This document shows positions 35,101-46,800 of a DNA stretch of 64,000 nucleotides, piece by piece. The position numbers were made by a program, and so were the translations under genes. Source of the DNA: Limnomonas spitsbergensis (Eukaryota; Chlorophyta; Chlorophyceae; Chlamydomonadales). How positions within the stretch are numbered: position 1 is the stretch's first letter; each line of letters begins with the position of its first letter. The stretch covers positions 3,596,001 through 3,660,000 of the forward strand of contig JAYJMM010000105.1 of assembly GCA_037349105.1 (NCBI GenBank), read 5' to 3'. The notes under the pieces were generated by a model that did no database searches, was not told the origin of the DNA, and saw nothing but the letters and a program-made list of their open reading frames with translations.

Positions 35101-38100
35101 AGAGGAGGGTTGTGAAGAGGGACGGTGCTGCAGAGAAGCGCAAGGTGCGGGGAATAGGACCAAAGGTCAGGGCGGGTAATTTAATTTAGTGTCAGGGCAG
35201 GGGATCTAATTTTAGGTCAGGGCCGGAAATTTGATCTAAGGTCAGGGGACAGAATTTGCTTTAGGATCAGGGCAGGGAAATTGATTAAGGTTCAGGGCGG
35301 GAATTCGATTGAGGGGCAAGGCAGGGAATTTGTTCAAGGGTCAGGGCAGGGAATTTCATTTAGGGTTCAGGGACGGAATTTGCTTTAGGGTCAGGGCAGG
35401 GAATTTGATTTCAGGTCAGGGCAGGGAATTTGAATAAGGATCAGGGCAGGGAATTTGATTTAGGGTCAGGGCAGGGAATTTGAATAAGGATCAGGGCAGG
35501 CAATTTGATTTCAGGTCAGGGCAGGGAATTTGATTAAAGGTCAGGGCAGGGAATTTGATTAAAGGTCAGGGCAGGAAATTTGATCAAAGGTCAGGGCAGG
35601 AAATTGATCGAGGATTATGGGAGGGAATTCGATCAAGGGTCAGGGCAGGGAATTCTATGAAGAGTAAGAGTGGGGGATTTGATCAGGGATCAGGGCGGCT
35701 ACATGTGCATCTTGGGGGTGCAAGGCACACAGTGGGATTACCTGCTGCACACAGGGGCTGTAGGTGACACGTTGGGGGTGCAAGGTACACAGTGGGATTA
35801 CCTGCTGCACACAGGGGCTGTAGGTGACACGTTGGGGGTGCAAGGTACACAGTGGGATTACCTGCTGCACACAGGGGCTGTAGGTGACACGTTGGGGGTG
35901 CAAGGCACACAGTGGGATTACCTGCTGCACACAGGGGCTGTAGGTGACACGTTGGGGGTGCAAGGTACACAGTGGGATTACCTGCTGCACAAACAGGGGC
36001 TGTAGGTGACACGTTGGGGGTGCAGGTTACGCATTGGGGTTGCATGGTACACATTGGGGTTACATGTTGCTTGTCAGAGTTGCAGATCACACGTTGGGGC
36101 TGCATGTCAAACATTGGGGTTGCAGGTTACGAGACATGTGTCAAGGGTTGCTGCGCAGTTCATTGTTACCCTGGCAAGTCGAGCCAGTTGCTGCTGTCCA
36201 AGCAGGCCTGTTGCGCTTATGAAGCCAAAGCTGATGCCCTGGTCGCCTTGCAATCCACCTTCCTTAAGCTACCCTTCTTGGCATGACCTCCGGACAATCG
36301 CGTTTAGGATTGAGGGTAAAACCCAACCCAACTCTACCTAGCAGATCCTCTGGAAGGCTGGGCTTCGGGTCAAGGGTGAACCCCAACCCAACCCCTCCTG
36401 GCGGGCTCCCAGCAAGATAGATTCAAACCCTCCTGAATGTGGCTTTGGCCCCGAGCTGCGCTGTTCCCTTAGCCCGCACGTCCCTAGGGGGGCGTAGTCT
36501 TCTTTCTTTCAAACCCTCCTCCCACAAATCCTTCATGGCAGGCTCTCCTCGAGATTCCGCTCGAATACGGACTGGAAGGCGGCCCGATGGAACAGCTTCA
36601 GGATTCAAAAGCTGATGTCCTGCTTGCCTTGAGACCCGCCTTCCTTAAGCACCCTCCCAGCAGGCCCTCCATGAGATCACGCTCAACTGCACGCTGGAAT
36701 GAGGCCAGAATGCCCGATGTTAAACAATTAACGGAGTGGAAGCTTATGTTCCCGCTTGCCCTGAGACCCTTACAACCCTTCACGACAGGCCCTCCATGAG
36801 ATCACGCTCAAGTGCGCGCTGGAATGAGGCCCGAATGCCTGATGTTGAACAAACAACTAATGGAGTCCAAGCTCATGTTACCGCTTGCCTTCTCGCGTTT
36901 TCAGAGCCCTTCCCCTAAACCCTAAACCCTCTTCCCTTCAAACCTGTCCTGGCAGGCGCTCTATGAGATCATGCATAAGGCGGGTGTGGAATGAGACCCA
37001 ATGATGCAGCTTGTGGAGTCGAAGCTGATGTCCCCGCTCGCCATCAGACCCTGTCCCCTCTACCCCTCTCCCGGCAGGCTCTTCATGAGATCTCGCTCAG
37101 CTGCGGGCTGGAAGGAGGCCCGATGACGCACATAATCGGAGCTGATGTCCCCTTCACAATTCAGACCCTAAACCCTTTACCCTTCTCCCAGGAGGCCCTG
37201 GAGGCAATTAAGCTGAGGCGTGGGCTTGAAGGCAGTCAAATTGCGCGGGGAGGGAGCGTGTACGGCAGCCACTACAGCAGCCCTGGGTACAGGAGCCAGA
37301 GCGGCTCCCATGCCGACGGGTATTCCAGCGGGGCTGAGGGGCGCCCCAGCAACGACGGAGGAGGGGAGCACGGACGAGGTGTGCAGCACCGTTGGACAGA
37401 GCAGGGCAGGAGCGCGGGGGGATCCGGGCACAGGCCGCCTGCACCGACTGCTCCTGCCACCGATGATGGTGATGATGATGATGGTCGGGGGAGCCGCCAG
37501 GCCAGTGCGCTGCAGGACGCCGGCAACGCTGCCTTTGCTTCGCACAGGGATGCTGCGCCATCCTCGCGGCTGAAACCCGTTGCCAAACATCAAGCGCCGG
37601 GGACGTTGGCCCCCTCACAGCCTCTGCCAGCTCAAGCAACAGCACGGCCTGACGCTGCCCACGTCCCACACCGCAGCACAGGAGCCGGCATAGGCAGCAG
37701 CAGCAGTGAAGGCGGAAGCGCTTTCAAAAGGGTGAGGCCCAGGCTGGCGCATGCCGGGTCGGTCGAGGCCAGGCTGGCAGCCTTGAAACGGCGCGTGGTG
37801 ATGGATGACGATGAGGGCGAAGACGATCCTGCTGCGGTTGGAGGCAGCTCCCTCCACCTAGATGCCGCAGGGGGGGCTGCGGCAGGACAGGGCACCTCCC
37901 CTGCGCAGCTGGCAGAGAAAGGCACTTCCGGTCACCAGCGGGCAGGGAAAGGCTCCTCCCCTGCCCGGCATGTAGCCGATGGGCGAGGGTCTGCCCGGGA
38001 GGCGAGGGGGAGGGGGCAGGGCGTACGGCTGCCGGCGCAGGCAACGCAGGAGGGGCAGCAGAGCACGAGAGGGATCGGGGGTCGCGACGGGGCGGGGCCG

Positions 38101-41100
38101 GGGACATTGAACACCGCAAACGGGGTGGAGGAGGTGCGTCATAGGTTAAGGTTTGTAATTAGGCTCAGAGGATGGGGGTGGAGCAGGTGCGCCTTACTGC
38201 TGCACGTCCCGCGGCAGCTTGGTTAACCACCTTTGAGCTGGCTTTGAACGCAGCCATACCCCGCAGCACACCCCACGCAATCCCTTTGCACTGCCCAAGC
38301 ACTGCCCATGCACTCCCATGTAAGTCCCATGCACGGTCATGCATGCAGGGGGGGGGGGGCACGCTCAGGCGACCTCCGACATCCTGATGTGGGTGCCAAC
38401 AGGCACCCTCATGTCTCACTGTCATTATTAGCGCCATGGGCCCGCTGCAAGTCAGCAAGGCAGATAGGCCCTGGTGCAGTATGCCCCTCTGCTTAGGTCA
38501 CCGGTGGCTGGCTGGCCACAGCTTGGCTCCTGTCGGACCCGTGGTGGCTGCCTGGCCACCTCCCGAGGGAGGTCTGCTGTGCACTTACAAATGATGACTG
38601 CCGCTCTTGTGGCTGATAGAGAGAGTTTCCCGCACCCTGGCATTCGAGCTGCAGGGGAATTAAATCTCACCCGGGCATGCCAGTTTTTTAGTTCTTGAGA
38701 ATGGTACAGTTCAGGCTGCCGGGGTCTGTCTATTATGCTCTCTCCGCCCGCCTGCACCCGGATCCACCATCCACCTGGGGTGCCCGAGGCGGTTCTTGTC
38801 TCCTTGGCCCTAACAACCTCCTTTTCTGTCCCCGTCCCCATCCTCGTGAACCCTTCTCCCCGTCTCTCACATCTACATGCACCTTCCGTCCCTGTCCATG
38901 TCCACATCCCCGAGCAAGTCCTCTTCCCATTCTAATGCACCTCTCGTCCCTCTTCACGTCCCCATCACCATTCACCTTCTACCGCCGTCCACGTCCCCAT
39001 GCTCATGGACCTCTCGTCCCCATCCACAAGTAACTCCCATCCCCATCCCCCTGCACCTTTGCTCTCACTCCTCAGTCCTTTCCCATGCGCCTTGGCTCTC
39101 ACTCCTCAGTCCTTTCCCATGCGCCTTTGCCCTCACTCCTCAGTCCTTTCCCATGCGCCTTGGCCCTCACTCCTCAGTCCTTTCCCATGCGCCTTGGCCC
39201 TCACTCCTCAGTCCTTTCCAATGCGCCTTGGCCCTCACTCCTCAGTCCTTTCCCATGCGTCTTGGCCTTCACTCCTCAGTCCTTTCCAATGCGCCTTGGC
39301 CCTCACTCCTCAGTCCTTTCCCATGCATCCCCCCACACGTGTTCCTAGAATATCGCCAGGCTGAAAAAGGAGATTGAGAGCCTCCTAGCTGCCAAGGTTC
39401 AGCTGGCTCTTGAGATGGGGCCCGACCCCGCTCCCATGCGGGAGCTGGACAAGGCGCTCAAGGCTCGCAAGGCGGCCAAAAAGGCACAGGAGCAGTTGCG
39501 GGCGCCGTTCATGTGGGACAGGACCGGGGGCAACGCAGCGCTGCTGCAACCCGAGTCCAGCAAGAGGCAGAGCAAGCAGACGAGCAGGTTCTCTCCCGGA
39601 AAGAGCGATAGACGCGGTCGGAGGAGGGGCGGCCGCGAGGACGATGACGGCCAATGGCAGCGGTTGGTGGGTTCTGACGGCGACCGTGGCGACTCTCCCC
39701 GCCGCGAGAAAACAGCGGCTGGCGCTCACAATGTCGAGCGGGCAGCGGCGGGCAAGACAGCTGCCACCGCGAGTGGCAGGCCGGCTGCCAAAGGCGAATC
39801 AGAGGCAGGCAGGCGTGCTCGTGACGACGGCTCCGACGACTCCGACGACGATCTGCCGCTGGTCAAGCTGATCCAGGACGGGAAGCTGCTGCCTCGTCCG
39901 GCCTGCTCCACCTGGGCATCACCGGGGATTTCCGGCGCGCAGGCGGCCAGCCAGGACCCGCAGGCTTCTGCTGCTGCGGCTTCTTCCCGCCCTGCTGCAG
40001 CTTTTGCCGATGGAAGGAGCCACAAAACCAACACTGACACTGCTCCAGGCAGCGGCAGCAACGGCCCTGACCTACCTGTTCGAAAATCAACCCCTTTGAT
40101 GCCTCGTCCTTCCAGCTCCCCAGCGCCTCGGGGGGCTGAACCATTGTCAGCGCCCGCCAGATCTCCTGCATTGCCACCCCATGCTCCCCTACCCTTATCT
40201 AAACCTGCCGCTCGAGTCGAGCCTCAAGGCACGCGTCAAGCCGCCACCAAGCCGCCGTCGCCGGCGCCCGCCGGCCCAGCTGCCGCCGTCCCACTCGCCT
40301 GCGCACTCAAGCACCGAGCCGAACAAGAAATCGCAGCACCTGCTGCTGCCTCCCCACAGGGGCCAAGCACCAAACCTCAAGTTGAATCACAGGGCGTGGT
40401 GCAGGCAGCCACTGCACCTTCGTCGCCTGTCCCCGCCTGCCCTGCAGCCGCCGTCCCACGCGCCAGCACAGTCGAGCTCCCCGCTGCAAGGCGGAGTGTC
40501 ACAGCTGCACCTCCGGCTGCCTCCCCACCGGGACCAAGCTCCCGCCCTCAAGTTAAACCGCGTGGCACGGTCCAGGCAGCCGCCGCGCCGCCGTCACCTG
40601 CGGTCTCACGCGCCTGCGCACTCGAGCTCCCCGCCGCCGAGCGTCGCATCGCATCCACACTTGCGGCTGCCTTCCCCCCGGCGGTTTGCCCCCCCCAAGA
40701 ACGAGCTCCAGGCAGCCGCTGCTTCAAGGTTGTGGCTGTCGAGGCTGGCTGGCCTGAGGGGTGTGACGCGGGCGGGGACGCGGCGGATGGCACGGGAAGC
40801 GTCGTGCCGCCAGCGGGCGCCCAGGGAGTATCAAGATTCACGAGCGATCGACCGGCAGCTGCCGCTGATGCCAATCTAGCTGCAGGCCCCAAGGATGGCC
40901 ACGGCGACACTTGCCCTGCCGCCACCAGAACGGCAAGTCCCGAGGACGACCTAGTTGCCATTAGACCCGCTACCACCAGTACAGCAGGGCCCGGGGACGG
41001 CCCAGTCACTATCAGACCCGTTACCACCAGTACCCCTGGTCCCGGGGACGGCCCAGTCATCCTCAGACCTGCTACCATCAGTACAACAGGGCCCGAGAGT

Positions 41101-42395
41101 ACTACAGGTCAGGCTTTAGAGCATGATTGTGTGGGCATGGGCAGGGACAGCAGCTCAGTCATAGTGGCGACAGCAGCAGCAACAATAACATCAACAGCAG
41201 CAGCAACTACAACCGCAGCAGCAACAGCAGCAGCAGCTGTGCGTAGGTCTGATAACGAGGAGGCCTGGCAAGTTTTCTCCACGGTCAGCTCTCCTCGCAG
41301 CCACCAGGTGCCCAGGAGCGGGCTGCTGTCCACCTGGCCGAATCTGATAGACGCAGCGTTGAACGCCTCGCCCCAGCCGACAAGGGGCAGTCCAGGCTGT
41401 GGTGTGCCAGGAGGCCCAAACACAACTGAAAGACGGGCAAGCTCTCCTTTCAAGGTTGTTGCTCCTGAGATAATCGAAAGGCTGGCAAGCTCTCATGGCG
41501 AGATTGTGGCTCCGGACGTTACTGCTGGGCCGGCGAGCTCCCCAGCTATGTTCGGAGCTTTGCCTGCCATAGCAGGGCCAAGTTGCTCGCCTCGTCCCTC
41601 CTTGGACACCGGCCACCCTGGTTTGACGGTGCCGCATCGGACCCCAATTGACTTCCACACGCAGCTGCGGGGAACGCCTGGGAGCGCCCCGCTCAGTCCC
41701 CCCTCCGCCCCGGCCTGGCTGGATGCGCAGACAGGGGTGCAACAGCAACGGCTCTCTCAGTGTGAAGATGATCTGCTAGACCTGGATGTCATACCAGACA
41801 GGTGAGCAGGGCTTGTTAAATCCTGAACCCTGGACTGGAGCCTTGGGAAGTTTCCTACGCCGGCCTTTGGCGCCCGATGGGATGATTGAGCCGGGTGCTA
41901 GGAACTAGGAAGGGAATGTTGTGTCAGATCCTAAGGATCTGAAGACTTTGGGATCTGAAGACTTGGAGATCTGAAGACTTGGGGATCTGAAGACTTGGGG
42001 ATCTGAAGACTTGGGGATCTGAAGACTTGGGGATCTGAAGACTTAGAGATCTGAAAACTTGGAGATCTGAAGACTATCATTGCGCCGTAAACCCTTGTCT
42101 CCACTGCCGCACTTGCGTTGCTGAAAGCTTGGGAGTGCTGCAAGGACACATGTCCCATAAGGTGCCTGCTTGGAACCGAATGGGCTATCAAACATGTTAG
42201 GGATGCTGCACACCTGCTGGGCCCTGCTGAACGCTCGGCCGTGTGGGGCTGGCAGGGGATGAGTTTGCTCGATTCCAGCTACGATGCACGGCTGGGACTA
42301 TCAGGCATGTATGATTGATCAACCTTGCATGCTGCTGCTCTGCTTGCCATCGCAGTCAGCCAGACGAGTCCGAAGAGAGCTTCATCTGCGAATGA
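20153..42395 (+). CDS. Giant polyQ / leucine-rich-repeat / disordered protein
   Basis: Exons: 20153-20233, 20734-22018, 22616-23218, 24893-25072, 27535-27604, 28716-28884, 29310-29353 (tentative), 30746-31566, 32079-32142, 33360-34422, 35088-35144, 37192-38133, 39349-41801, 42356-42395. All junctions are GT-AG and in phase, giving about 2623 aa. Order of regions: polyGln at about 255-300; an LRR block of RNI type at about 610-750, split over three exons (LSSLDLSG, RLRLLDLSFN, LEHLDVRGT, LRCLRLG); Gly- and Ser/Arg-rich regions; acidic patches (DEDDDM, MDDDEGEDD); a short helical segment (ARLKKEIESLLAAK, start of exon 39349) followed by DDSDDDLPLVKL; Ala/Pro/Thr-rich repeats; and an acidic end (DESEESFICE). 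RNI-type LRRs bind proteins. The basic, acidic and SR-like tracts suggest a nuclear role, which is inference. The exon-3 donor (23218) lies inside a repeat and is less certain. Family not recognised. Confidence 0.78.
20455..20690 (+). repeat. Imperfect tandem repeat in intron 1 of the LRR gene
   Basis: Three to four copies of a roughly 60-bp unit with ATGTCCTG(G/A)T, GCCCA(G/C)GCC and AATCCAG, ending about 40 bases before the acceptor at 20733. Confidence 0.7.
21421..21540 (+). repeat. CAG/CAA repeat encoding polyglutamine
   Basis: In-frame mixture of CAG and CAA with occasional CTG, inside exon 2 of the LRR gene. The interruptions indicate an old, relatively stable tract. Confidence 0.9.
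23196..23545 (+). repeat. Tandem copies of the exon 3 end and donor
   Basis: Five units of about 60-95 bp starting (C/A)(A/G)TGGGAC(A/G)GA. The first unit spans the end of exon 3 and its donor at 23218/23219. Confidence 0.8.
23688..23735. repeat. 19-bp perfect inverted repeat
   Basis: Arms 23688-23706 and 23717-23735 (outer end CCTATGGCCGG), 10-base loop. It lies next to a dispersed-repeat copy and may be a terminal hairpin of it. Confidence 0.85.
23860..24425 (+). repeat. AGCCAGCTGTC minisatellite, higher-order
   Basis: Roughly 11-16 bp monomers (GCCAGCTGTCAGCCTA) arranged in a higher-order unit of about 112 bp repeated about four times, inside intron 23219-24892. Confidence 0.9.
24515..24554. 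repeat. Perfect 18-bp hairpin with A4 loop
   Basis: Arms TATCCTGTGTAAGCATTT and its exact reverse complement, separated by AAAA. Located in the third intron of the LRR gene. Confidence 0.95.
25073..26050 (+). repeat. 15-bp minisatellite, about 65 copies
   Basis: GGGCCAGTTG(C/G)GCGG units. The array starts at the donor of exon 24893-25072; its first units contain CAG/GTGCGCGG, the donor sequence itself. It is open in several frames on both strands, which produces large false ORFs. Confidence 0.95.
26198..26240 (+). repeat. Decayed copy of the LRR exon end and donor
   Basis: Matches the last 40 bases of exon 24893-25072 (ATGAG-TC-CTG-AGCA, then AGGGGCACA) and is followed by GTGAGG. It could splice, but the reading phase fits neither neighbour, so I treat it as a pseudo-exon. 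Confidence 0.65.
26270..26470 (+). repeat. 81-bp tandem repeat
   Basis: About 2.4 copies of a unit with CAGAAACCTGTGTGCATG and CTGAAACTTGTGTCTATG. Confidence 0.9.
26805..27534 (+). repeat. About 62-72 bp tandem repeat ending at an acceptor
   Basis: Ten or more copies of CCCCTGCCCAGGCATGCTGG-type units, degenerating rightwards. The last copies (CTCTGCTCAGGCTTACTGG) grade into the real acceptor and exon start at 27535 (CTCTGCACAGGCTTCACTG). Confidence 0.85.
28330..28550 (+). repeat. 89-bp repeats carrying the exon 28716 acceptor
   Basis: Three copies of CACAGCCTCAGGTGCCTGCG and flanks. Each resembles the acceptor and first codons of exon 28716 (GCAGCCTACGTTGCCTGCGG), so each could act as a decoy 3' splice site. 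Confidence 0.9.
28836..29300 (+). repeat. Tandem copies of the exon 28884 end and donor
   Basis: Five units of about 75-105 bp with CTGGAGGTTGT, GGGGCTTG(G/A)TGGAGGA, CAGGTGT and then GGTGCGTGTGGCGGGCTGAG. The first unit is the true exon end with its donor at 28885. Confidence 0.9.
32155..32880 (+). repeat. 60-bp tandem repeat, about 11 copies
   Basis: GGTGGAGCCAGCCTCAGTGC plus a telomere-like AACCTAACCCCAACCCC part. The first half resembles the end of exon 32079-32142 (GCTGGAGTCAGCCTCAGCTG); another decayed copy lies upstream near 31955. Confidence 0.9.
33165..33395 (+). repeat. Three copies of an acceptor with exon start
   Basis: Acceptor AGs at 33187-33188, 33268-33269 and 33358-33359, each preceded by GTC(A)TCTGCTGC(C/T)TG and followed by about 35 bases that end TTGAGGTCT or CCGAGGTCT. 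Only the third leads into a long open exon. Confidence 0.92.
35145..35690 (+). repeat. About 30-bp minisatellite after a donor
   Basis: Some 16 copies of GGTCAGGGCAGGGAATTTGA, starting just after the donor at 35145 (AAGGTGCGGGGAATAGG). Confidence 0.9.
35698..36130 (+). repeat. 60-bp tandem repeat, five units plus decay
   Basis: GTTGGGGGTGCAAGG(C/T)ACACAG and TACCTGCTGCACACAGGGGC, almost identical between units. Confidence 0.95.
36200..37191 (+). repeat. Six decayed copies of the exon 37192 start
   Basis: Each copy has CAGGC(C/G)CT-CATGAGAT, CTCA-CTGC, GGCTGGAA-GAGGCC(C/A)GA and AAGCTGATGTCC. The true exon starts CAGGAGGCCCTGGAGGCAAT after CTTCTCC. The nearest copy can be read in frame into the exon. 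Confidence 0.88.
39055..39335 (+). repeat. About 34-bp repeat before exon 39349
   Basis: Eight copies of CCTCACTCCTCAGTCCTTTC with CCATGCGCCTTGG. Each contains a pyrimidine-rich CTCAG that resembles a 3' splice site, directly upstream of the real acceptor CCTAG at 39348. Confidence 0.9.
41935..42078 (+). repeat. 18-bp GATCTGAAGACTTGGG repeat
   Basis: Eight to nine copies in the last intron of the LRR gene. Confidence 0.95.
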
Positions 42396-43819
42396 TTTCA
42401 TGTGGAATCCGACAGAGTTGCCTCCTTTCCATCCTGGGAGCTGGTGAGAGGAAGAGTAGGCCTGCCTTCAATGTGGTGCCTTGCAGCGCTCTCCCTCTTG
42501 ACTTAAGCTGTGGTTGTAAGTTCGAGAAATGCAGAACCGTACATTAAAATTCAGATTATATTTGATCTGATCTGATCTGATCTGATGTGTCCACTACTTG
42601 CCAAGGGGGCACATATAACCATGTCCACGAATACAATTATAGCCGTAATCGTACCGTTAGTTAGTTGAGGGACTGGATTTTCAGAACTGATATTCAGGTG
42701 GCTATCTACGGTACCATTGTTGATCGCATTTATGTTCAACACCAGTATCATGTTGTGACTGCTTGCTGCTGGTCATGGACCCTGATTTAGGTATATGTTG
42801 GAAGATATCATCTTCGACTTCCTTGCAGATGCAATGCGGGTTTTGGCAATGTTGTGCCGCTGCAATTAGTTCCGTTCTCTCACACCGCTTGCTGCCTAGT
42901 CAGTGTGTCGTGTGTTGAAGCTATCATGAGGCAGGAGTGATATCTTCCTCTCCCTAGATACATGCACATGCATGTGGTAATTGTGTGTGGGCAGCGGGGA
43001 CTGGCATCAAGGCTCGCTAGCATGGATGAAGCAGGGGCAGGGATAAGTTGGATGCCCAAGCTTCTGTGCAGGATGTGGTTGATGTTTTCGGGACAGAGGC
43101 TCTAGAGGACAGGGATTCTCACTCTCTTTCGTTCTCGGACCTTTTTTTTTCTTTCCTTCTCGTCTTCCCTGTTGTGTGAAACCAGACGGTAGGACTCTTA
43201 CGTGGCTAAGAGTCTTTTTTAGCAGGGTCTTTGAGAGGTGTTGTCATTGACCAGAATGGAGGTCTACACATCGATTTCATGCTGCTCATACAAGTGGCTC
43301 GAATCAATTTGTCGGTAATGGTCCCATGTATCAAATCTCATGCTCTACTGGACATACAAATGTTCTCAATTTCACATCAACAACCGCAACACCTCACTAA
43401 AGGGCATTTTTATTGATCGCGGCACTCTCCGTGATTGTGCTCCAAAAGGGCAGGTTTCAAAGTACGACCTGGCACCAACAGATCCCCCTTAGGCTACACA
43501 CTATCAAAATAGCACTTTCTTTTGCCTGAACATTGAAACCGAAACACAGCCTGCTGACACAAGGTCCTGGTCAGCTAGATGGCGCTTTGGTCTACAGGAT
43601 GCCTCATCACATCTAGGCAACAGAAGGACAAAATACAACAAACGGGTCCAAACATATCCAAAATAAGTCGGGGTACAAAAGAAACATGGGGGGAAGAGCC
43701 GGGTATCCTAGCTGTAGCCCGTCCTGGACTCCGGATTAGGCATGGTCATCAAAATAAGTGGAGGCATCCCATCAGCTTCCATACTTTCATTGGGCACTCC
43801 GACAGTCTGCAGCAGCCTT
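42396..43819. other. Spacer between convergent LRR and TOC159-like genes
   Basis: Holds a TGTAA signal at 42515-42519 (120 bases after the LRR stop) and a (TGATC)n microsatellite at 42563-42586. No further exon seen. 3' UTRs of both genes probably occupy much of it. Confidence 0.5.
42515..42519 (+). terminator. TGTAA poly(A)-like signal of the LRR gene
   Basis: TGTAA 120 bases downstream of the TGA at 42393-42395, a typical distance for algal genes. Confidence 0.5.
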
Positions 43820-46800
43820 CTACTTCAGCACCCCAATAGTCTGCAGTAGCAGGGTGCCCAGAGGCAGCGCCATGGCCACCAGACCCGCCCACCAATGCTG
43901 TTTAGACTTGACCTACTCGGCATGAGGCAAGAGCATGAGGAAGGGAAATGTGAGAGGATGGAAAGTGTGAAAACAGCAGGTGAGGTCAAGATAGTTTGTT
44001 TCTTGCGAAGGATCACTTGTGTGCCCGTCAGTATTTGAAAATCAGAAAAGATAAGGCCAAAGAACAGGGCAGGCCACAGACCCTTGGAACTGTATACCGC
44101 AAAAAAAAATAACTTACTACCTGTCCGCCACGCAATGCCATACCGAGGTTAGGATTAGTTCAGGATCGTAAACCATGCGCCCTAAGCGACACGCACCTTC
44201 ATGCTGAGGCTGGCCTTGCCCTTGCCGCCGAGCTGCACCCTGCCCCCGACCATCTCCGACCGCGACGCCTGGTACTGCATAGCAGCTGCCAGCCCCGTCA
44301 TGAACTCGCCCCGGTACGCCACGAGGTTACTGCTGAGGGTCAGGGGGATGCCGATCCTGCACGGGAGTTACAATATTGGAGTTAGGCTGCGGAGTGTCTA
44401 TCATGAGGTTCCTGCGTCAGGGGGGTGCTGATCCTTCATGCTTGAGTTACATGATTTGAGTTCCGGTATGGTGTCACTGTCGCGAGGTTAGTGCTGAGCG
44501 TCAGAGGAATGCCGATCCTACGCGGAAGCTACAAGATTGGAGTTACGTTATGGTGTCAATGTGATGAGTTTATTGCTCAGCGTCAGAGGGACAAGGTTCC
44601 TGCTTGCGGGTGTTACTTTACAGAAGTTCCATTACAGTGTAACTGCCACGAGGTAACTGCTCAACGTCAAAGGGATGCTCGTCCTGCATGTGTTAGTCAC
44701 GTTGCAGGAGGTATGTCAAGAAAATTGTGTTTGGTAGTTCAGTTATGGGTGTAACGTTACGCTGTGTCCGAGCACAATACCTAGCTGTCGGTTGCACGGC
44801 TACATGCACCAGTAAAGATTTACTAAAGAATAGCCATGCCAGGAGGGCGACAAAGCCAGCCAAGAGGGACCTGTGACTCTTTCAATACGGTCCGGGGGCA
44901 GGGTGAGGGAAGGTGCAAGCGTAACATCCGCCCTGGCTAGCGGCTGGGCGTAACCCCTCGCCCTTACGGAGTGCAAAGCGCGGAACCCGCAGTGGCTATG
45001 ACAGCCGGGCGCAACAATGCTCTTCCAAACAGCTGATAAGGGCCACTCCGCCCCCGGGCAGGTTGCAGAAACGAGCGCCCCAGGGCTGACCACTACCGCC
45101 CACCTCGACTCCGTCGCCTGCCGGAGCTCCGTAACCAGCTCCATGTTGCCTCCAAAGCAGCCGTCCCGCTCACCCGCCGCATACGGGTCCAGCCCGCCGC
45201 CGCCAAGCGACGGCAGGGTGCTCATGTACACGCCTGCCGCGGACAGCTTGGCAGGCCCGGCCACCGGTAGCCGGCAGTCCAGCGTCTGCTGCATGCGCAT
45301 GCCCAAGGCCGCAGGTCCCCGGTGGGGCTTGCCACCCTCTGCGGCCAGCAAGGCGGTGAAACAGCGATCAAGGCCTAGGGCGCAAGGATGGAGGTCTAAA
45401 GCAAACACCTAGGGTCTTTGAAGTCACAGGCCCCAATCCCCCGCTCCCGCGGGGGGGTTCGGGTCTGCTTATCCTTCTCGATATTTTTTTTAAATGAATT
45501 TCAGGTGGCCTCCTTCACAGGGAAATGTTATTATATTTGTGGAAAGTTACATTCGGGGGGAGGAGGCGCAGTTCCTGCTCTTATGTGTACTGGGGTATAA
45601 AAGCAGGTTCGAAAAATGACGAGAAGGTCGTCATCAGTCAGGGCATTTGTGTTTGGACTGAACAGCTCAGGATCCTGAGAGCACAGCCTCCGTGCCCTTA
45701 CCATCTTCTCCAGCACTTGTAGTCAGAGAGGTGCCATAAGTGGAAAACACGAGGTGGTCTTTTGAAGGTAGACTTCAATGTATTTTTTTGTTCAGGCACC
45801 TGGGAAATCCGAATCTTTGTCATGCAATACTCCAATGAATGCTCAAAGGGTTCCGCCAAGGATATCTCTTGCTTGCAGCTACAAAGACCCTGCCCGAGCC
45901 CTGCTTCACACTCCTCGCCCACCACTACCCCACCTCTGCATGCGTTGCACATCTTACGCCCTGTCCTCATGAGGGATGACGAGATCTACATCCGAGTCAA
46001 GGCTGACCCCCACTGATCACCCACAGCTCACAAACATCAGGCCAGTCGAGTGGCTGTATAAGGCCCAGCATGGCTCTTAGTAAAGGATTCAGAGCTCAGG
46101 AATTCCCAAGCCCTTAACCTGTTGTATGAGCCATGCTGGGCCTCATTCCTAAGGCATCAGTCAGTTGGGTACTTGGGTGGATGTGAGACCCAGCAAGGCC
46201 TTCAATCAAGGGATCAGGGTGTAGGGCTTTTTCCAGGCACCAGCAAGTCAGGTGCACGAGGCGGAAGGGGGAGGGTCTAGGTCAGGGTTACACTTCAGGC
46301 TCGATGCTGCAAACCTTCAGCAGCAGGAGTGGGACCCGCATGATCCTGACAAGAGTGCCCAGGACTTTTACAACAAGCAACAGACGGTCATGAGACCGAG
46401 CAAGGCTCATCTTGGCAGGTCAAGAATACCCACACGCACCAGCCAATCGGGTAGCTGCGAGACCTAGCGTCGCTCTGCCCCCGGATCCGAGGATGCCCTT
46501 CCGCCGCACGTCCATCCTCATTGTGCACAGCGCGTCCATACCAGGCATGCCCGGCCCGCCGCCGCCGCCTGAGGTCTGGAGGTCGGCAGAGAACGTGCTC
46601 GTGGTTGTGCCCAGCGGGTCGTGGTAGATGGTGGCTTCGGAGCGGGCCTGCGGGAAGGGAGGGCACCAGCAGGAGGTGTCAGCTGTTACGCCTGACAGCA
46701 ATTAGAAAATAGGAGACTGATGCAAAGAGTTGTTTCATTCCGATTTTAAAAGTGACTACTGGTCATGGAGGCAAGATTTCATGAGTTTGGGATGTGAGCA

